A stretch of 64,000 bases of DNA, from NCBI GenBank assembly GCA_033002965.1, contig JAURVB010014475.1:1-64000 (forward strand), in the 5' to 3' direction. The notes under the pieces were generated by a model. That model was not told the DNA's origin and did not search any database. It saw only the letters and a program-made list of their open reading frames with translations. Below, one piece after another: positions 45,640-56,444 of the stretch (positions are counted from its first letter, which is position 1; each line of letters opens with the position of its first letter). The position numbers were made by a program, and so were the translations under genes. This DNA is from Piper betle. Taxonomy: Eukaryota; Streptophyta; Magnoliopsida; Piperales; Piperaceae.

Positions 45640-47510
45640 GGTAGTGTGGTGAAGTGATGGCCTAGAGGATCACCAACCAGCAATTATAGGCTTAGAATGA
45701 GCAATTGTGACAACAACTTCAAAAGCAGGAGAACTTCGAATTGTCAACCTACCTAGGAAGTCGGTCAATAATTGTTGGCATAGGAATTCAAGGAGGAATA
45801 CCATTGGTGAGACCTCAACTCCCAGACAAACGAAAGGCACCGGGGAGCCTATCAAGCTAATAGTCATAGTTCCCACCACCACCACCTATAGCACCGGCCA
45901 AGCCAAGGTTTATACTTTGGAGAAATTCATCAAGAGTGGTGCTAAGTATTTTAAGGCTACCAGTAAGCCTGATAAGACTGAAGCATGGAATCTAAACATG
46001 CTAGAAACCTTTAGGGCAATGAAAGTGCTTGAGAATCACTGGGTGAGACTTGCTTCTTGCATGTTTGAGGAGGATGCAACATTATGGCGAGAGGCAGCAC
46101 AAAGATCTACTTTTACAGGTCGTCCATTTGAGACTATCATATGAGCTAAATTTGTGGAGGATTTCAATGTCACTTATTATCGTGAACAAGAGGGAGTAGA
46201 AAGCAAGTGAGTTTAACAATATCCAGCAAGGCAATCTTAGTGTGCAAAAGTTCGAAGAGAAGTTCATTCAGTTGGAACGATTTGCAGTAGGGTTATGTGT
46301 TGTGCTACTATGAGAGCTTGTATAAACAAGTTCATTTGGCCCTTCCATTTTTCTCTTAAGGATAGGGTGACTCTGCCAAAGTAGTGGCTATTGCTTGTGT
46401 TTCTGAGGAAGTTCTTGTTGAACACTGTGGACCACTTAGGAAGACGGACAAGAGCAAGAATAATAATGGAGGTTTGAATTCCAATGGCAAACCAACTCCA
46501 ACTCAAAATAATCAAAATAACTGGAACAAGAAGAATGTGGATTCAAAGATGAAGATGAATGAGGATGAGAAGACCAATACTATGTTCCCTCATTGCATAA
46601 AATGTCACACTGGAGAGTGTCTAAACGGTTCTAACAAATATTTTGCATGTGGAAAAGATGGTAAATCAAGATAAATTGCCCTAAACTCAAGGACAAGAAG
46701 GACAATACACCAGGTCCAGCGAAACTGAATGCAACCATTGTAGGAGATGCGGCTAGGAATAACCTAGTTCAAAGTATGATCACCATCTCCGTCATTTTAG
46801 CATTACTTCTTTTTATCCTCATTGCACACATTCATTCATGACATATAGCTTAGCCAAAAAACTTGAGTTGAAACATAGGGATTTAGATCCACTATATTGT
46901 AAGTACCTCTAAGGGAGACAAAACACTAGCTTGCAAAAATGTAGGACATATCCTAATTTATTCACAAGGGAAGTCAATAGTGTGGTAATTTACTCTGTAT
47001 CATTTGGTGGGGATTGACCTAATTCTAGGGATCGATTGTTATCCAAGAACCATGCAATCATAGATTGCAACAAAAGCAAAGTATTACGGTCAAGAGAGGA
47101 TCTCCATGAGGGTAATTAGATATTATTCCTAAGAGATAAAGCAGTGAACCATCCATGGATTATTTCCAATGCCAAAGTAACCAAGTACCTAAGACAAGGA
47201 TGCCAAGATTTCCTAGCTAGTGTAGTAGAAGCTTAGTTAGAATCCACGGAGCTTGACCCATCTTCAATTAGGGTGGGGTTGTCTCAAAGTACTTAGATGT
47301 ATTCTTAGATGAACTACCAAGTTTAACTCTAACCATGGAGATGAAGTTTTCTATTGACTTATTATTAAAGACTACTCCAATATCCAAGGTGCCTTACATA
47401 ATAGCACCCACTGAGCTACAAGAACTCAAGGTTAAGCTAAAAGAAATTCTTGACAAGGGATTTGTCTAACCTAGTGTGTGTCCATGGGGAGCACCAGTAA
47501 TCAAAATTTA
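45640..47510 (+). pseudogene. Chromovirus gag-protease-RT remnant (E2)
   Basis: Gag: the open frame 45707-46144 carries YTLEKFIKSGAKYFKA, AWNLNMLETFRAMKVLE and VRLASCMFEEDATLWRE, the retrotransposon gag core (PF03732 type). A Gln/Asn/Lys-rich region and the knuckle remnant YFACGKDGKSR at about 46640-46670 follow. Protease: THSFMTYSLAKKLELKHRDLDPLY (about 46830-46900), with the DSGA catalytic triplet not visible just upstream; then KNHAIIDCNKSKV near 47050. RT: FSIDLLLKTTPISKVPY, IAPTELQELKVKLKEILDKGFV, then SVCPWGAPV, ending at about 47495. Everything after WGAPV, including the RT catalytic motif, is missing. Several stops are present. Domain order and motifs point to the Tekay-like chromovirus group, by memory of the family. 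Confidence 0.8.
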
Positions 47511-47896
47511 TCACTTACATGGGAATAATTGCTATAACATTGCAGACATTTCTTATAAAATAAAAAGAAACTTCCTTCCAATAAAAAAATGCTTACAATG
47601 AAATACATGTTTCTTCCCTTCCAAGTAAAATGACAAAAAAACAAGTAGACATCAGATTATTTACAAGGGCTTGTGCCTGTTGATGATTTGCAGCTAGACC
47701 CAACACTCAGGCTTTAAAATTAGTAACTGGGATGACAAAACAGCTGATAATTAAACATCTTTAAATACGTTTAATCAGTTTAGAATATCTAAGCGAAGAA
47801 ACTCTTTGAATTTGCAGCTCCCAAGTGCTGTGATGGCCACGTTACCCGACCTTTTTGCAAGCTTTTCTACTTGAGGCCTTTCTATAAGCTAGTTTT
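47511..47896 (-). other. Possible 3' flank of the CIPK fragment
   Basis: No gene recognised. It lies directly downstream (minus strand) of the last CIPK exon and may include its former 3' untranslated region. The breakpoint with the E2 retroelement is within about 47500-47515. Confidence 0.35.
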
Positions 47897-48323
47897 TTAT
47901 TTCCATACTATGTCCTCTATCCCTATTGTGAAGGTCTTATAGAACTGCAGGTTGCAATGAAGGAAGAGTAAACCAGTAAAATGTTAGTAGAAGAACTAAT
48001 TGCAAAACATAAAGGGCAACATCTTAGTCCCAAGTTTTACATGCAGCACTTGCCTTGTGGAATTCTACTGTGTCACCTCCAGTTTTACTGAGTTCCACCA
48101 TGTGTATGCAAGGAGCAACCTCAAAGAGCTGAGCAACAAAATTTCTAGTTTAGTACTCTGAGAAGATAATACACTGATAATTCACACTTTCACAGAGATA
48201 GCATGTTTTATTTTTTACAGCATCACAAGTTTGCAAAGTAGAAGGATCATGAAAATGTCATGTTATCTCAGTGGCAACTGAGAGATGCCCCTTCTTTCTG
48301 GTCTTATCACCTTGCAACTTCAT
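47897..48323 (-). pseudogene. CIPK kinase 3'-end fragment, three terminal exons
   Basis: CBL-interacting protein kinases are plant Ser/Thr kinases with a C-terminal regulatory domain. Minus-strand exons, in order: 48323-48267 (MKLQGDKTRKKGHLSVATE), 48128-48054 (25 residues, starting LFEVAPCIHMVELSKTGGD), and 47944-47897 (FYKTFTIGIEDIVWK then stop). All three match the end of the CIPK regulatory domain in order and length, most like the CIPK3/CIPK9 group as I remember it. Acceptors are intact (GCGCAG, GCTCAG, CTGCAG). The first donor reads AT instead of GT, the second is GC. The kinase domain, the NAF motif and all upstream exons are absent; in their place lies a PPR-like piece. It is therefore a fragment, not a working kinase. 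Confidence 0.82.
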
Positions 48324-48344
48324 CTGCGCAAGGAAGGGAGATGG

Positions 48345-48925
48345 GCTTAGATGCCCACCAGCGCCGACCTAATAAAGGCCTCGCCTTGGAAGCTCTGACG
48401 ATGGGGATGGAGGATCCACCGCTGGCGGATACGGCGTAGATGGCGAAGCATAGGTGAAGTTGTCTAGGCAGAGGGAGGGGTCGCCGGCGGCGGCAAGGCG
48501 GAGAAAGAGGGAGTGGACGTGAGCAGGGAGGGCATGCGGGCAAGGCCGCGAAGGAGGTGCTGTCACGGGCCAGCGAATGGGAGGGCGGAGGTGCCAAGGC
48601 GACGGGAGAGAGGAGGATGAGGAGGGCGTCAACGTCGGCAATGACGGCATCGGCGGAGAAGGCGAGGAGGTGGGAGAGGATGCAGGAGTAGTCGTGGGAC
48701 TTGATGATGTGGAGGCGGTCGACAAGGAGGTGTAGGTCAGGGGTGGAGAGGGGAGCCGAAGTGACAGCCGGGGTGGTTGTGTCAATGGAGGAAACCACAG
48801 AAACCAGGGTTTTATAGATTTCATTTCGAGCCGTTGGATAGAATCCAACGGCCAGGAAAAAGTGAAGCACAACGAGCATACCTATGCTGCAGCAGATATT
48901 CGCCGGCCCCATATTATAATACATT
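48345..48925 (-). pseudogene. PPR-like gene fragment, frameshifted
   Basis: GC-rich sequence with strongly biased codons, unlike its AT-rich surroundings. In alternating frames the minus strand gives LHLLVDRLHIIKSHDYSC, then ILSHLLAFSA and ALLILLSPVA (from about 48735), LLRGLA (about 48540), and FLRLAAAGDPSLCLDNFTY (about 48500-48440). This is the pattern of the N-terminal repeats of a PLS-type pentatricopeptide protein (organellar RNA-binding proteins). Several shifts between frames make it a pseudogene. The 205-codon frame 48924-48307 crosses frames of the original gene and ends inside the CIPK exon out of frame. The upstream part (48780-48925) contains the inverted pair CCGTTGGAT/ATCCAACGG at 48831-48852. 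Confidence 0.5.
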
Positions 48926-49435
48926 ATTCATAAGAAATCTCTTCATAGAAAATTTTTTTTCAGCCCATAGGCCTAGTCAAAGTCCACTCCAGCCCACTAT
49001 TTAATATATTACTAATTAATACCATTAACAATGGCCTAAAATACATATTAATTGATGAGCTAAATTATTTGTTTTAAAGTAATTAACCAAAATTAGTATA
49101 GGCACATCTCTATCAATATATTGGATCATATCCACTAATTTCTAGAATCATACGTCCTGAGTGATATTTTACTGCTAAATAAACTAATTTCTCTTTATAT
49201 ATGGGAATCTCACTTATTAAATGAGTATTTTTATGCTTAAAATAGGTGTCTTTTTATAATTTATACACAAAGATCCACCTCACGAAACACTCACTTATTA
49301 ATTTCCAAGATGCCCACTAATTAGTCGAGGTGCAGATGATGGCGAAGTTGGGTATGGATAAAAATTTTCCGTGAAAAAAACTTTAATAGTTAAATTATCT
49401 AAGCCACTTCTTTGATTATTATTAATATTGAAAAT
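48926..49435. other. Unassigned AT-rich intergenic sequence
   Basis: No gene or clear repeat recognised. Confidence 0.45.
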
Positions 49436-50350
49436 TGAAGACTTTTAATACAATGTTGCAAATGTTCTTTAGATATTCTACATCATTATCCTTTACTTCC
49501 TATTTACAAAAGTATTAGTTTAATTAGAATTTGTATCATATATCGTAACTATTTCATGATATTACTTTTTTATTTTGTATTCATAAAATAAATTAAATTA
49601 TAAATTTACCCTTTCATTATAATAATTAGAAGTGGAAAATCTAAATAATGCAATACCAAACCTATTATAAATTTTTTAAGTAGATTTATGAAATTAATAA
49701 ATTGATGAATTTCGAATAATGAATAAATAATAATATATTAAGATTTTTTTAAAAAAAATTTTCAAGAATATTATAAATAAATACGTACTATAAAAAATCA
49801 AATAATATAAATAAATATTATAAAAATATTTAATGAAAGTGTATTATATTATAAGTAAATTTAAATTTATTTTAAAATCGAGATCCGTTGAAAATAGTCA
49901 TTATTAGAATTATAAATTACTAAAAATTATAGAACGCCACACATCGCGCAAGCAAATGGATAGTAATATAGTATTGCTTCCCTGTTAAAAAATTTTTAAT
50001 TAGGGTCTACTACATGTCCTCTAATTATTTTACAACATTATTTTTTATTTCTTGTTTATAAAATCAAGTTAATTACAAATTTACCCATCTATTATTTCAA
50101 TTAGATATAGAAAATATACATCATCTAAAACTATACCCTATAGTAAATCAATTGTTGAGCAAGTAGATTTCAAAAATTAACAAATTGATAAATATCAACT
50201 AATTAATATATAATAATATATTAAGATTTTAAAAATAGACATAATATGTAAGACTGCAGTAAGTAAATATCATGAAAATAGTGAAGTAAAAAAATAATAA
50301 ATAACTGAAAATTATATAATACCCCGGCATTGTGTGGGAGAGATTATTTA
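49436..50350. repeat. Two diverged AT-rich repeat copies with GC-rich ends
   Basis: 49436-49960 and 49990-50350 resemble each other in order: TTTATAAAATxAAxTTAAxT, AAATTTACCC, AATTAGAxxT-GAAAAT, AAGTAGATTT, AATTGATGAAT-like and AATATATTAAGATTTT. Each ends in a short GC-rich segment (CGCCACACATCGCGC near 49934; CCCCGGCATTGTGTGGG near 50322). They may be two copies of a small non-coding mobile element. Its class is not certain; GC-rich hairpin-like ends after AT-rich bodies are seen in Helitron-type elements. Confidence 0.45.
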
Positions 50351-50430
50351 ATTTTATAAGCACAATTTTGTTTTATAGACAAACCTCTCATGTCCATAGC
50401 CAAATATGCGTAATTTCGTCCCTCACGTCT

Positions 50431-50438
50431 ATTACATA
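50431..50438. repeat. hAT target-site duplication ATTACATA, left
   Basis: Eight bases identical to 51027-51034. An 8-bp duplication is diagnostic of hAT insertion. Confidence 0.92.
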
Positions 50439-51026
50439 TAGGGGTGCTAATTGAGCGAGCGAGCCGAGCTTAACATGTGTTCGAACTCGGCTCGAATAGT
50501 TCGAAACTCGTTCGAACTCGACTCGAGATCGAACAAGTTTTGGACATACATGCTCGAGTTCGACTCGAATATCTTTTATATGTTCGAGCTCGACTCGAGC
50601 TCGATTAAAAGTCAAAAGTACTCCACTTAAAAAAAAAAGTGAGGCCAATGTGGTTTGAACCCACAACCTTGAAGTCATCAAGGTGAATACTTACCATCTC
50701 AACTATCTTGCTTCTTTGTTATTATATTTCATATATATATATATATAAATATAATATAAATACTATATTATTATATTATTTTATCGAGTCGAGTTCGAGT
50801 CGAACTACGAGTCGAGTTCGAGTCGAACTACGTAGGTCGAGTTCGAGTCGAGTTCGAGTTACAACCGAGTCGAGTTGAGTCGAACACAACCTTGCTCAAG
50901 CTCGGCTCGTAAGATTCGAGTTCGAGTCGAGTTCGAGTCGAGCATTTAAATGTCGAGTTTCGAGTCGAGTCAAGCCGAGCCGAACGCTAAATGCTCACGA
51001 GCTGGTTCGCTCAATTAGCAACCCTA
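50439..51026. mobile_element. hAT-type MITE
   Basis: A 588-bp non-coding element with terminal inverted repeats TAGGGGTGCTAATTGAGCGA (left) and, at the right end read inward, TAGGGTTGCTAATTGAGCGA, flanked by perfect 8-bp TSD ATTACATA. The sub-terminal parts are built from iterated TCGAG/GAGTCGAGTTCGAG motifs on both sides, so the element could fold into a long imperfect hairpin. It has no transposase and would depend on an autonomous hAT element. The middle carries a tRNA-like piece (50638-50712). Confidence 0.93.
50638..50712 (-). repeat. tRNA-derived SINE-like piece inside the MITE
   Basis: The minus strand reads a box-A-like TAGTTGAGATGGTAAG followed about 30 bp later by a box-B-like GGGTTCAAACC, the internal polymerase III promoter arrangement of tRNA genes and of SINE heads. 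The acceptor arms do not pair as in a functional tRNA, so it is a tRNA relic or SINE head rather than a tRNA gene. Confidence 0.45.
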
Positions 51027-51034
51027 ATTACATA

Positions 51035-51798
51035 GCAAATCCTGAACGGAACTACTTAAATTGAACTGAAACCACGTAAAATGTAAATTACTTTCATTGA
51101 GGACAATTAAGGACAATTAGTGCTCTTTGCCCGGCGGCTGATCGGATGCCAAATACAAGTTCAATCCAGCATAGCCCCACTCCATATTGTTAGACTCGCT
51201 GGTTCATCTTATTAAAATCCAACGATAATTTTATATGCTGAATGACTAATGGGCCTATAAAGAAAACGATGTTTCCAGTGTGGCCAACCATCATTCTTAT
51301 CCTCTGAAGTCTCACATAGTTAATTCCCACAAATTAACCACCCCCAATACCAAACAAAAAAATGGGCAAGCTCCGCTACTCGCATGCAATACGTTCATGC
51401 AGATAGGCCCCCGGCACCGTCAATGTCATCGTTTGCAACGGTTAACTATTTTTTATATAATTAATTATAATGGAACTTCTAAGTGAATTTATGACATCTA
51501 CCATAATCAACTTTAAACTGTTTTATTATCAGTTGAACTGTCAGAACTTGATTAATTTTCACTATTTTACATAATTCATTTACCAATAGAAAAACATATG
51601 AGATATAAAACAAAAAAATTATAACAGTTGAAAATAGCCTCTAATACAAAATATATAATATTTTTAATTTCTAAAATAAAATAAATTAATATTATAATTA
51701 TAATAAAAAGAGACTTTAAAATCTTTAGCTCTAAATCATTATAACAATTTTACGCAAAACATGCTTTAAATAAGAAATAAGTCTATATTTATAAATTG
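51035..51798. other. Unassigned AT-rich spacer
   Basis: Nothing recognised apart from the left boundary of LTR B3 at 51799. Confidence 0.45.
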
Positions 51799-52360
51799 TG
51801 TAAAACCTGTCATTCAAATTAAGGTTTTGTACTTGTGATTCTGTTAGTTCATACGTCGATTTCAAGTTGAGTTAATTTTAAAACATATGTAAGGAGCTAT
51901 GACCAGTTGTGACCTATGAATAATGTGGCTCATGTGTACCTAAGTATATGATAATAACGTTATTCATATAGTAGCAAAATGAGTTATCAAAATATATGAA
52001 AATACACCCAATGTTTATTTTATTTATCATTTTGAATGGATCATAAAATTAGAATTAAATGGTTTATCACGTTAAGATGCATTATTTATTATTTTTAGGT
52101 GGGTTAGTAGGTTTAGAACACGTCATTCGAGTTAGGATCTTATTATTTTATTTTATGACATTTTGTTATATTTTATTTTCTATTTTTCAGAATTTATTTG
52201 TTATTATTAACTCGTGTAAGTTTTTATTACAAAACTACCCTAGGTGTTATATTTTCTTCCTGACCTTTCTTCCCCAATTTTTTCCCAACCCGATGACCGA
52301 CACCTCGCCCCCTTTCGACACTCATCAGCTGATGACTACACCGCCACCCGCTGCACTGCC
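51799..52360 (+). mobile_element. LTR family B copy B3, left part
   Basis: Starts TGTAAAACCTGTC and follows B1: the block around GAGTTATCAAAATATATGA (51980) matches B1 near 21495, and GGTTTAGAACACGTCATT (52108) matches 21620. It enters the CCG-rich island and is cut at 52360 by solo LTR A2. It resumes at 55102. Confidence 0.8.
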
Positions 52361-55101
52361 GTAATGACCTGACCAAACCGGCCTGACGTTACTTAAAAAT
52401 ATGTAATAGATGTAATGATAATATTCCAGAACATGAATATTAATACAGCAATTAAGTCTGGCAATATATAAATCATAAATCATAAAAATAAAGCATGTTC
52501 TCTAAAATATAAAATTAACAGTCCCACAGTCTCGGACCGTTTCCCATAGCCACAATTATAACACAAGAGAATAATAAGGAAGTCCAATTTTATTATCAAT
52601 TCACCAAACCTGGGTCACTTTTATTCTTCAGTCCAAAGCTGCTCACCTGCGGAGGCAATTCCGCTTTAGTGATAAAACCACTAAGCCGCATAATTAAATG
52701 AAACAAGTCAATAAAATCCCCGTTATCGTTTCAAGAGTCTTTTAGTTGTTATGAGCCTATGCTGAGCTCGTTATATGCTGGGAGGGGTGGCCACCCCATC
52801 CAGCTACCATCCCATGCATGCGTACACACGCTACGTGGCCCACGGCCTATAGTTATCGATGTTTGCCATTGACTCACCCTATCGGTATCACAAGTGCATA
52901 ATGAGCCGTCTTGCGCCATTGTGCCCTATTGCCCCTTTCGGCATGGGGATAGGTGTTCAATCTTTCAGGGGTGCTGCCTTGTGCCGAATTGAGTCGACCC
53001 CGGTTGTGTTCCAGCGCATGGTGGTTAGATACTCAAGTCGACCAAGACTCCCACATAATAATTTTAAGGGTGCGGCCCCGTATCGGACTGAGTCAATTCC
53101 TTGACCTCGGTTGCACTCGGTACATGGTGGTCGAATCTGGGCTCAGGCCGACCAAGGTTGCCAATAAGGGAAAATACAACATTTCAAATAATTATACTGA
53201 CCTGGATAGTTTGTATGTGAACTCGCAGCTGTGACCAACGATCCTAATCTGAACGAGAACATAAAATTATACATAAGTATAATTTTATTCGGGTAGAAAT
53301 GCATGCAACTAAATGCCTAATATATATATCATTATTAAAATTTGATAACATAAGTATGCAACCATTCAAAAATATTAAATATTAAATTCTCAACAAATCT
53401 AGTGAGATAATTAATTATTCATGTGACATAATCATTTAAGCCCTACTTTATATTTTAAATTAATTATCCAAATCATAATTAATACTTAACAATTGATAAA
53501 ATAATTATTAACTGATAAACAAATATTTAATTACTATTATTAGTATATTTTCCTTTGAGATGATAATTACTTAAACACGATCTTGATGATTTAGTTTACG
53601 GTTATAATTTTTTAGTCGCTATCATTATTAATAGTAATTTAATTAATTAAGTCGTTCGATTAAATTAATTAAATTAATTTGCATATTCTAATTCAAATAT
53701 ATTACTAATACAATTATTTTAAATTATTCAACTCAATAAAGGTTGGAACTTTATTTATTTTCATTATGCTATTTAGGTTCGACGCTTGCGATTTTTACCC
53801 GATTATAGTTTAATAACCCATTTTCTACATTACTGACCCATTATTAAAATAATCACTTTATTTACCTAATATTAAATTTAATATGGTAAAGGTAAAATCT
53901 TTATTTTATTAATTACTTATAATCCTCTGATTTAATTTAATCGTTTATATTACGCCGATTAATTATCGACCGTTTATCATTACCGTATTTTTTATTACTT
54001 ATGTCCATGTCGATTTCGTCCAATAATTAATTAGTTTAGTAACTTTAACCCATAACCCATTAAAATAATTATTTTTAAAGATTGATTACGAGTTCGTATT
54101 ATTTTTAACTCGAGCCGATATCGAGTCAAGCATAAATTACAGAATTGCCATCTTCTTCTTCCCCAACGCTCTTCTCTTCTCCACCTTCATCTTGCACCCA
54201 AAAGCAGCCCACTTCCTTCTTATCCAACCCTTATCTTGGCACCCAAACCCAGATTCACGTCCTCCATCAACTTCAATCTTCTCCAGCAACCAAATTTGAG
54301 ACCTAAGATTCGTGATTTACAGCAACTATCCAAGGCGAGCATGTCCTGCACCATGGTGCCCGACTCCTGGCCAGCAGCACCGCCGGGGACGCAAGGCGAC
54401 CTCCGTCCGGCCAACAGCACCACCGGGAACTCTTCCCTTCTCCCCGCACGACAACCCAACATCCCAGCTAAGCGCTGTGAGCATGCACGGCGTGAATCTT
54501 GGCTGGCGAACTGGTATGGATGCCTGGAATCCCCACAGCATTGTCCACCATCCAAACCCATGCCTAGAACTCCTAAGACGCTAGAGACTGTAACTCCATT
54601 ATCCTAACCCAACCAATTACATAGCATAGGACGTTGATGAAGCTACAGCACAACAAAACGACCATGAATTGATGAAACAGTAGCAAGTTTACATGACCCC
54701 ATGAATGGATGAAGTAGCAGAACTTTACATGATGATCATGAATTGATGAAGCAACAGAAATTAGCATGGTGATTAAGAAATGCATGAAAACTAAGATTTG
54801 GGAGATAGGAAAGTTACCCAAGCAAGGAAGAAGCCACGCCTGTAAGGAAGAGGAGAAGAAAATGCGAATGAAAGCTAGGGTGGAGGACGTCCTTCATAAA
54901 ATAAAATGAAATGACGGCTAGGGTATGTGAAAACACCCATATTTCACCTAACCAGGTAACCGGGTAAATAATAAAATGGGTAAATAATTGACCGGGTAAA
55001 AAATATAACATGTTCGGTCCTTTCGGACCGCGTTCGGTCCTTTTGGACCGCTTCCGCATCTAATTATTATTATTATTATTATTATTCCCACAGTCTTTAC
55101 A
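52361..55101 (-). mobile_element. Solo LTR, family A (copy A2)
   Basis: Minus-strand LTR; in plus order it starts GTAATGACC (first T lost) and ends CAGTCTTTACA, the reverse complement of TGTAAAG-C. Shared with A1/A3 in inverse order: CCCACAGTCTCGGACCGTTTC (52533), GCGGAGGCAATTCCGC (52650), the segment with TGGTGGTCGAATCTGGGCTC (53125; A3 near 61950-61975), AACCGGGTAAATAATA (54958), and a TTA microsatellite at 55062-55085. The flanks CTGCC (52356-52360) and CCGCC (55102-55106) may be an aged TSD. It splits LTR B3. Frames at 54220-54607 are open on both strands and compositional. Confidence 0.82.
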
Positions 55102-56444
55102 CCGCCACTGGCCAATGGTGCTGCCTTTAGCCTCCCCTCCTTCCTCCTCCACTCTCTCCCACCTTCATCCTCTTAGCCGGCCAGCCTCACCACCGCCGAT
55201 TGCCGCAGCCAGTAGCCTCTGTTCGGTCATGCCCTTTCTAGCCAGCCTTCCCTTTCCACAGCCTTGCTTGCCCCTTCCTATCCTACCCTTAGCCGGCCCT
55301 TAGCTGCCATTGGCAGTGTCAGTTTGCCACCGCTGCCGGCAAACTTCAGTAGTTGATGCCGGCCAATCACTACCCCGACTTCGATCTTCTCTCCTCCATA
55401 TATTCCTTCCCACACTGAGCTTCCCTCATTGCCATCTTCATTTCCAGCGACTTGCCGGAGTAGTTGGCTGTCAACCCACTACTTGACCAGGACAAGCCGT
55501 TCTTCCCTTCTTGTGCCATCGAGACCACCATCTCTATCCTCCCCCTTATGGTTCGGTTGCTGGCAACAATGGATTTCCCCGGCTGTGTGGCGTTGCCGAA
55601 TAGAAACCACCATCCCGGCGACCAACTCATGTCACAACCCTAGCTGACCTATGGGTCGCCGTCACTAGGTATACTTAATTTAAAAATGAATGCATGGCCT
55701 ATTATTATATACTTTGATGTGTTTAAAAATTCTGTTGTGTTTATTATTATCATGGAATGGTATATCAGTGTATGAATTGATTATTATGATTATGATGAAT
55801 ATGATGATGACTGTCGATAAATAGGTTATGATAAAATGCCATATAAATGAGTAGGAGTGACTCTTACGCGTTAGTAATTATGTGATTAACTTGTTTGTAT
55901 GTTTTGAATGTGGATCGGTCAATTCATTGATTAGTTAATGATTGAACTAGGAATTAGGAGCTCTAATGTAACACTTACCGAAGGATTGGTGTTAATGCCT
56001 GAATTTAATTCATATTGTTTGAGTGATCACGAATTGGTATGAGGGGCTATTAATCTAAATATTATAAGCGTAATTATGATCTAATTGGTTGTTATGTTAA
56101 ATACTGGTTGATTGATTTATGTAGGGATAGTATTCATGTTTGAATAATGACAAATGCCTCTAATTGGACATTTTCACGTGTGTACTTTGTTTTTCATAAA
56201 TGACATGGCAGTGATTAGATGCATTCATTCACATCATTCTTGTACCATATGGTTAGCATGGGCATTAGCAGTTCGTTGTGATGTGTAGGTATGGAGTAGG
56301 TGCTCCAGCCTAGGTGCATGGCTTCGCTTAGAGCTTCTACCATGTCCATTTATAGCTCATCTCTAGCTTTTTTATTCTATTGTATTGTGATTTATTTTAC
56401 TAATTGCATGACAGGTTAAATGGTGTTTTATTAGATCCCACTTA
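55102..56444 (+). mobile_element. LTR family B copy B3, continuation
   Basis: Resumes B3 after A2: the rest of the CCG-rich island (to about 55670), AT-rich arm, then the block GTAGGTATGGAGTAGGTGCTCC and GAGCTTCTACCATGTCC (56284-56350) and TTATTAGATCCCACTTA. It is cut there by B4. The remainder, if present, lies outside the window. Confidence 0.8.

Noticed and set aside
48307..48924. 205-codon minus-strand frame as a real protein
   Set aside because: It strings together different original frames of a PPR-like piece and ends out of frame inside a CIPK exon; an overlapping 167-codon frame is equally open because the region is GC-rich.
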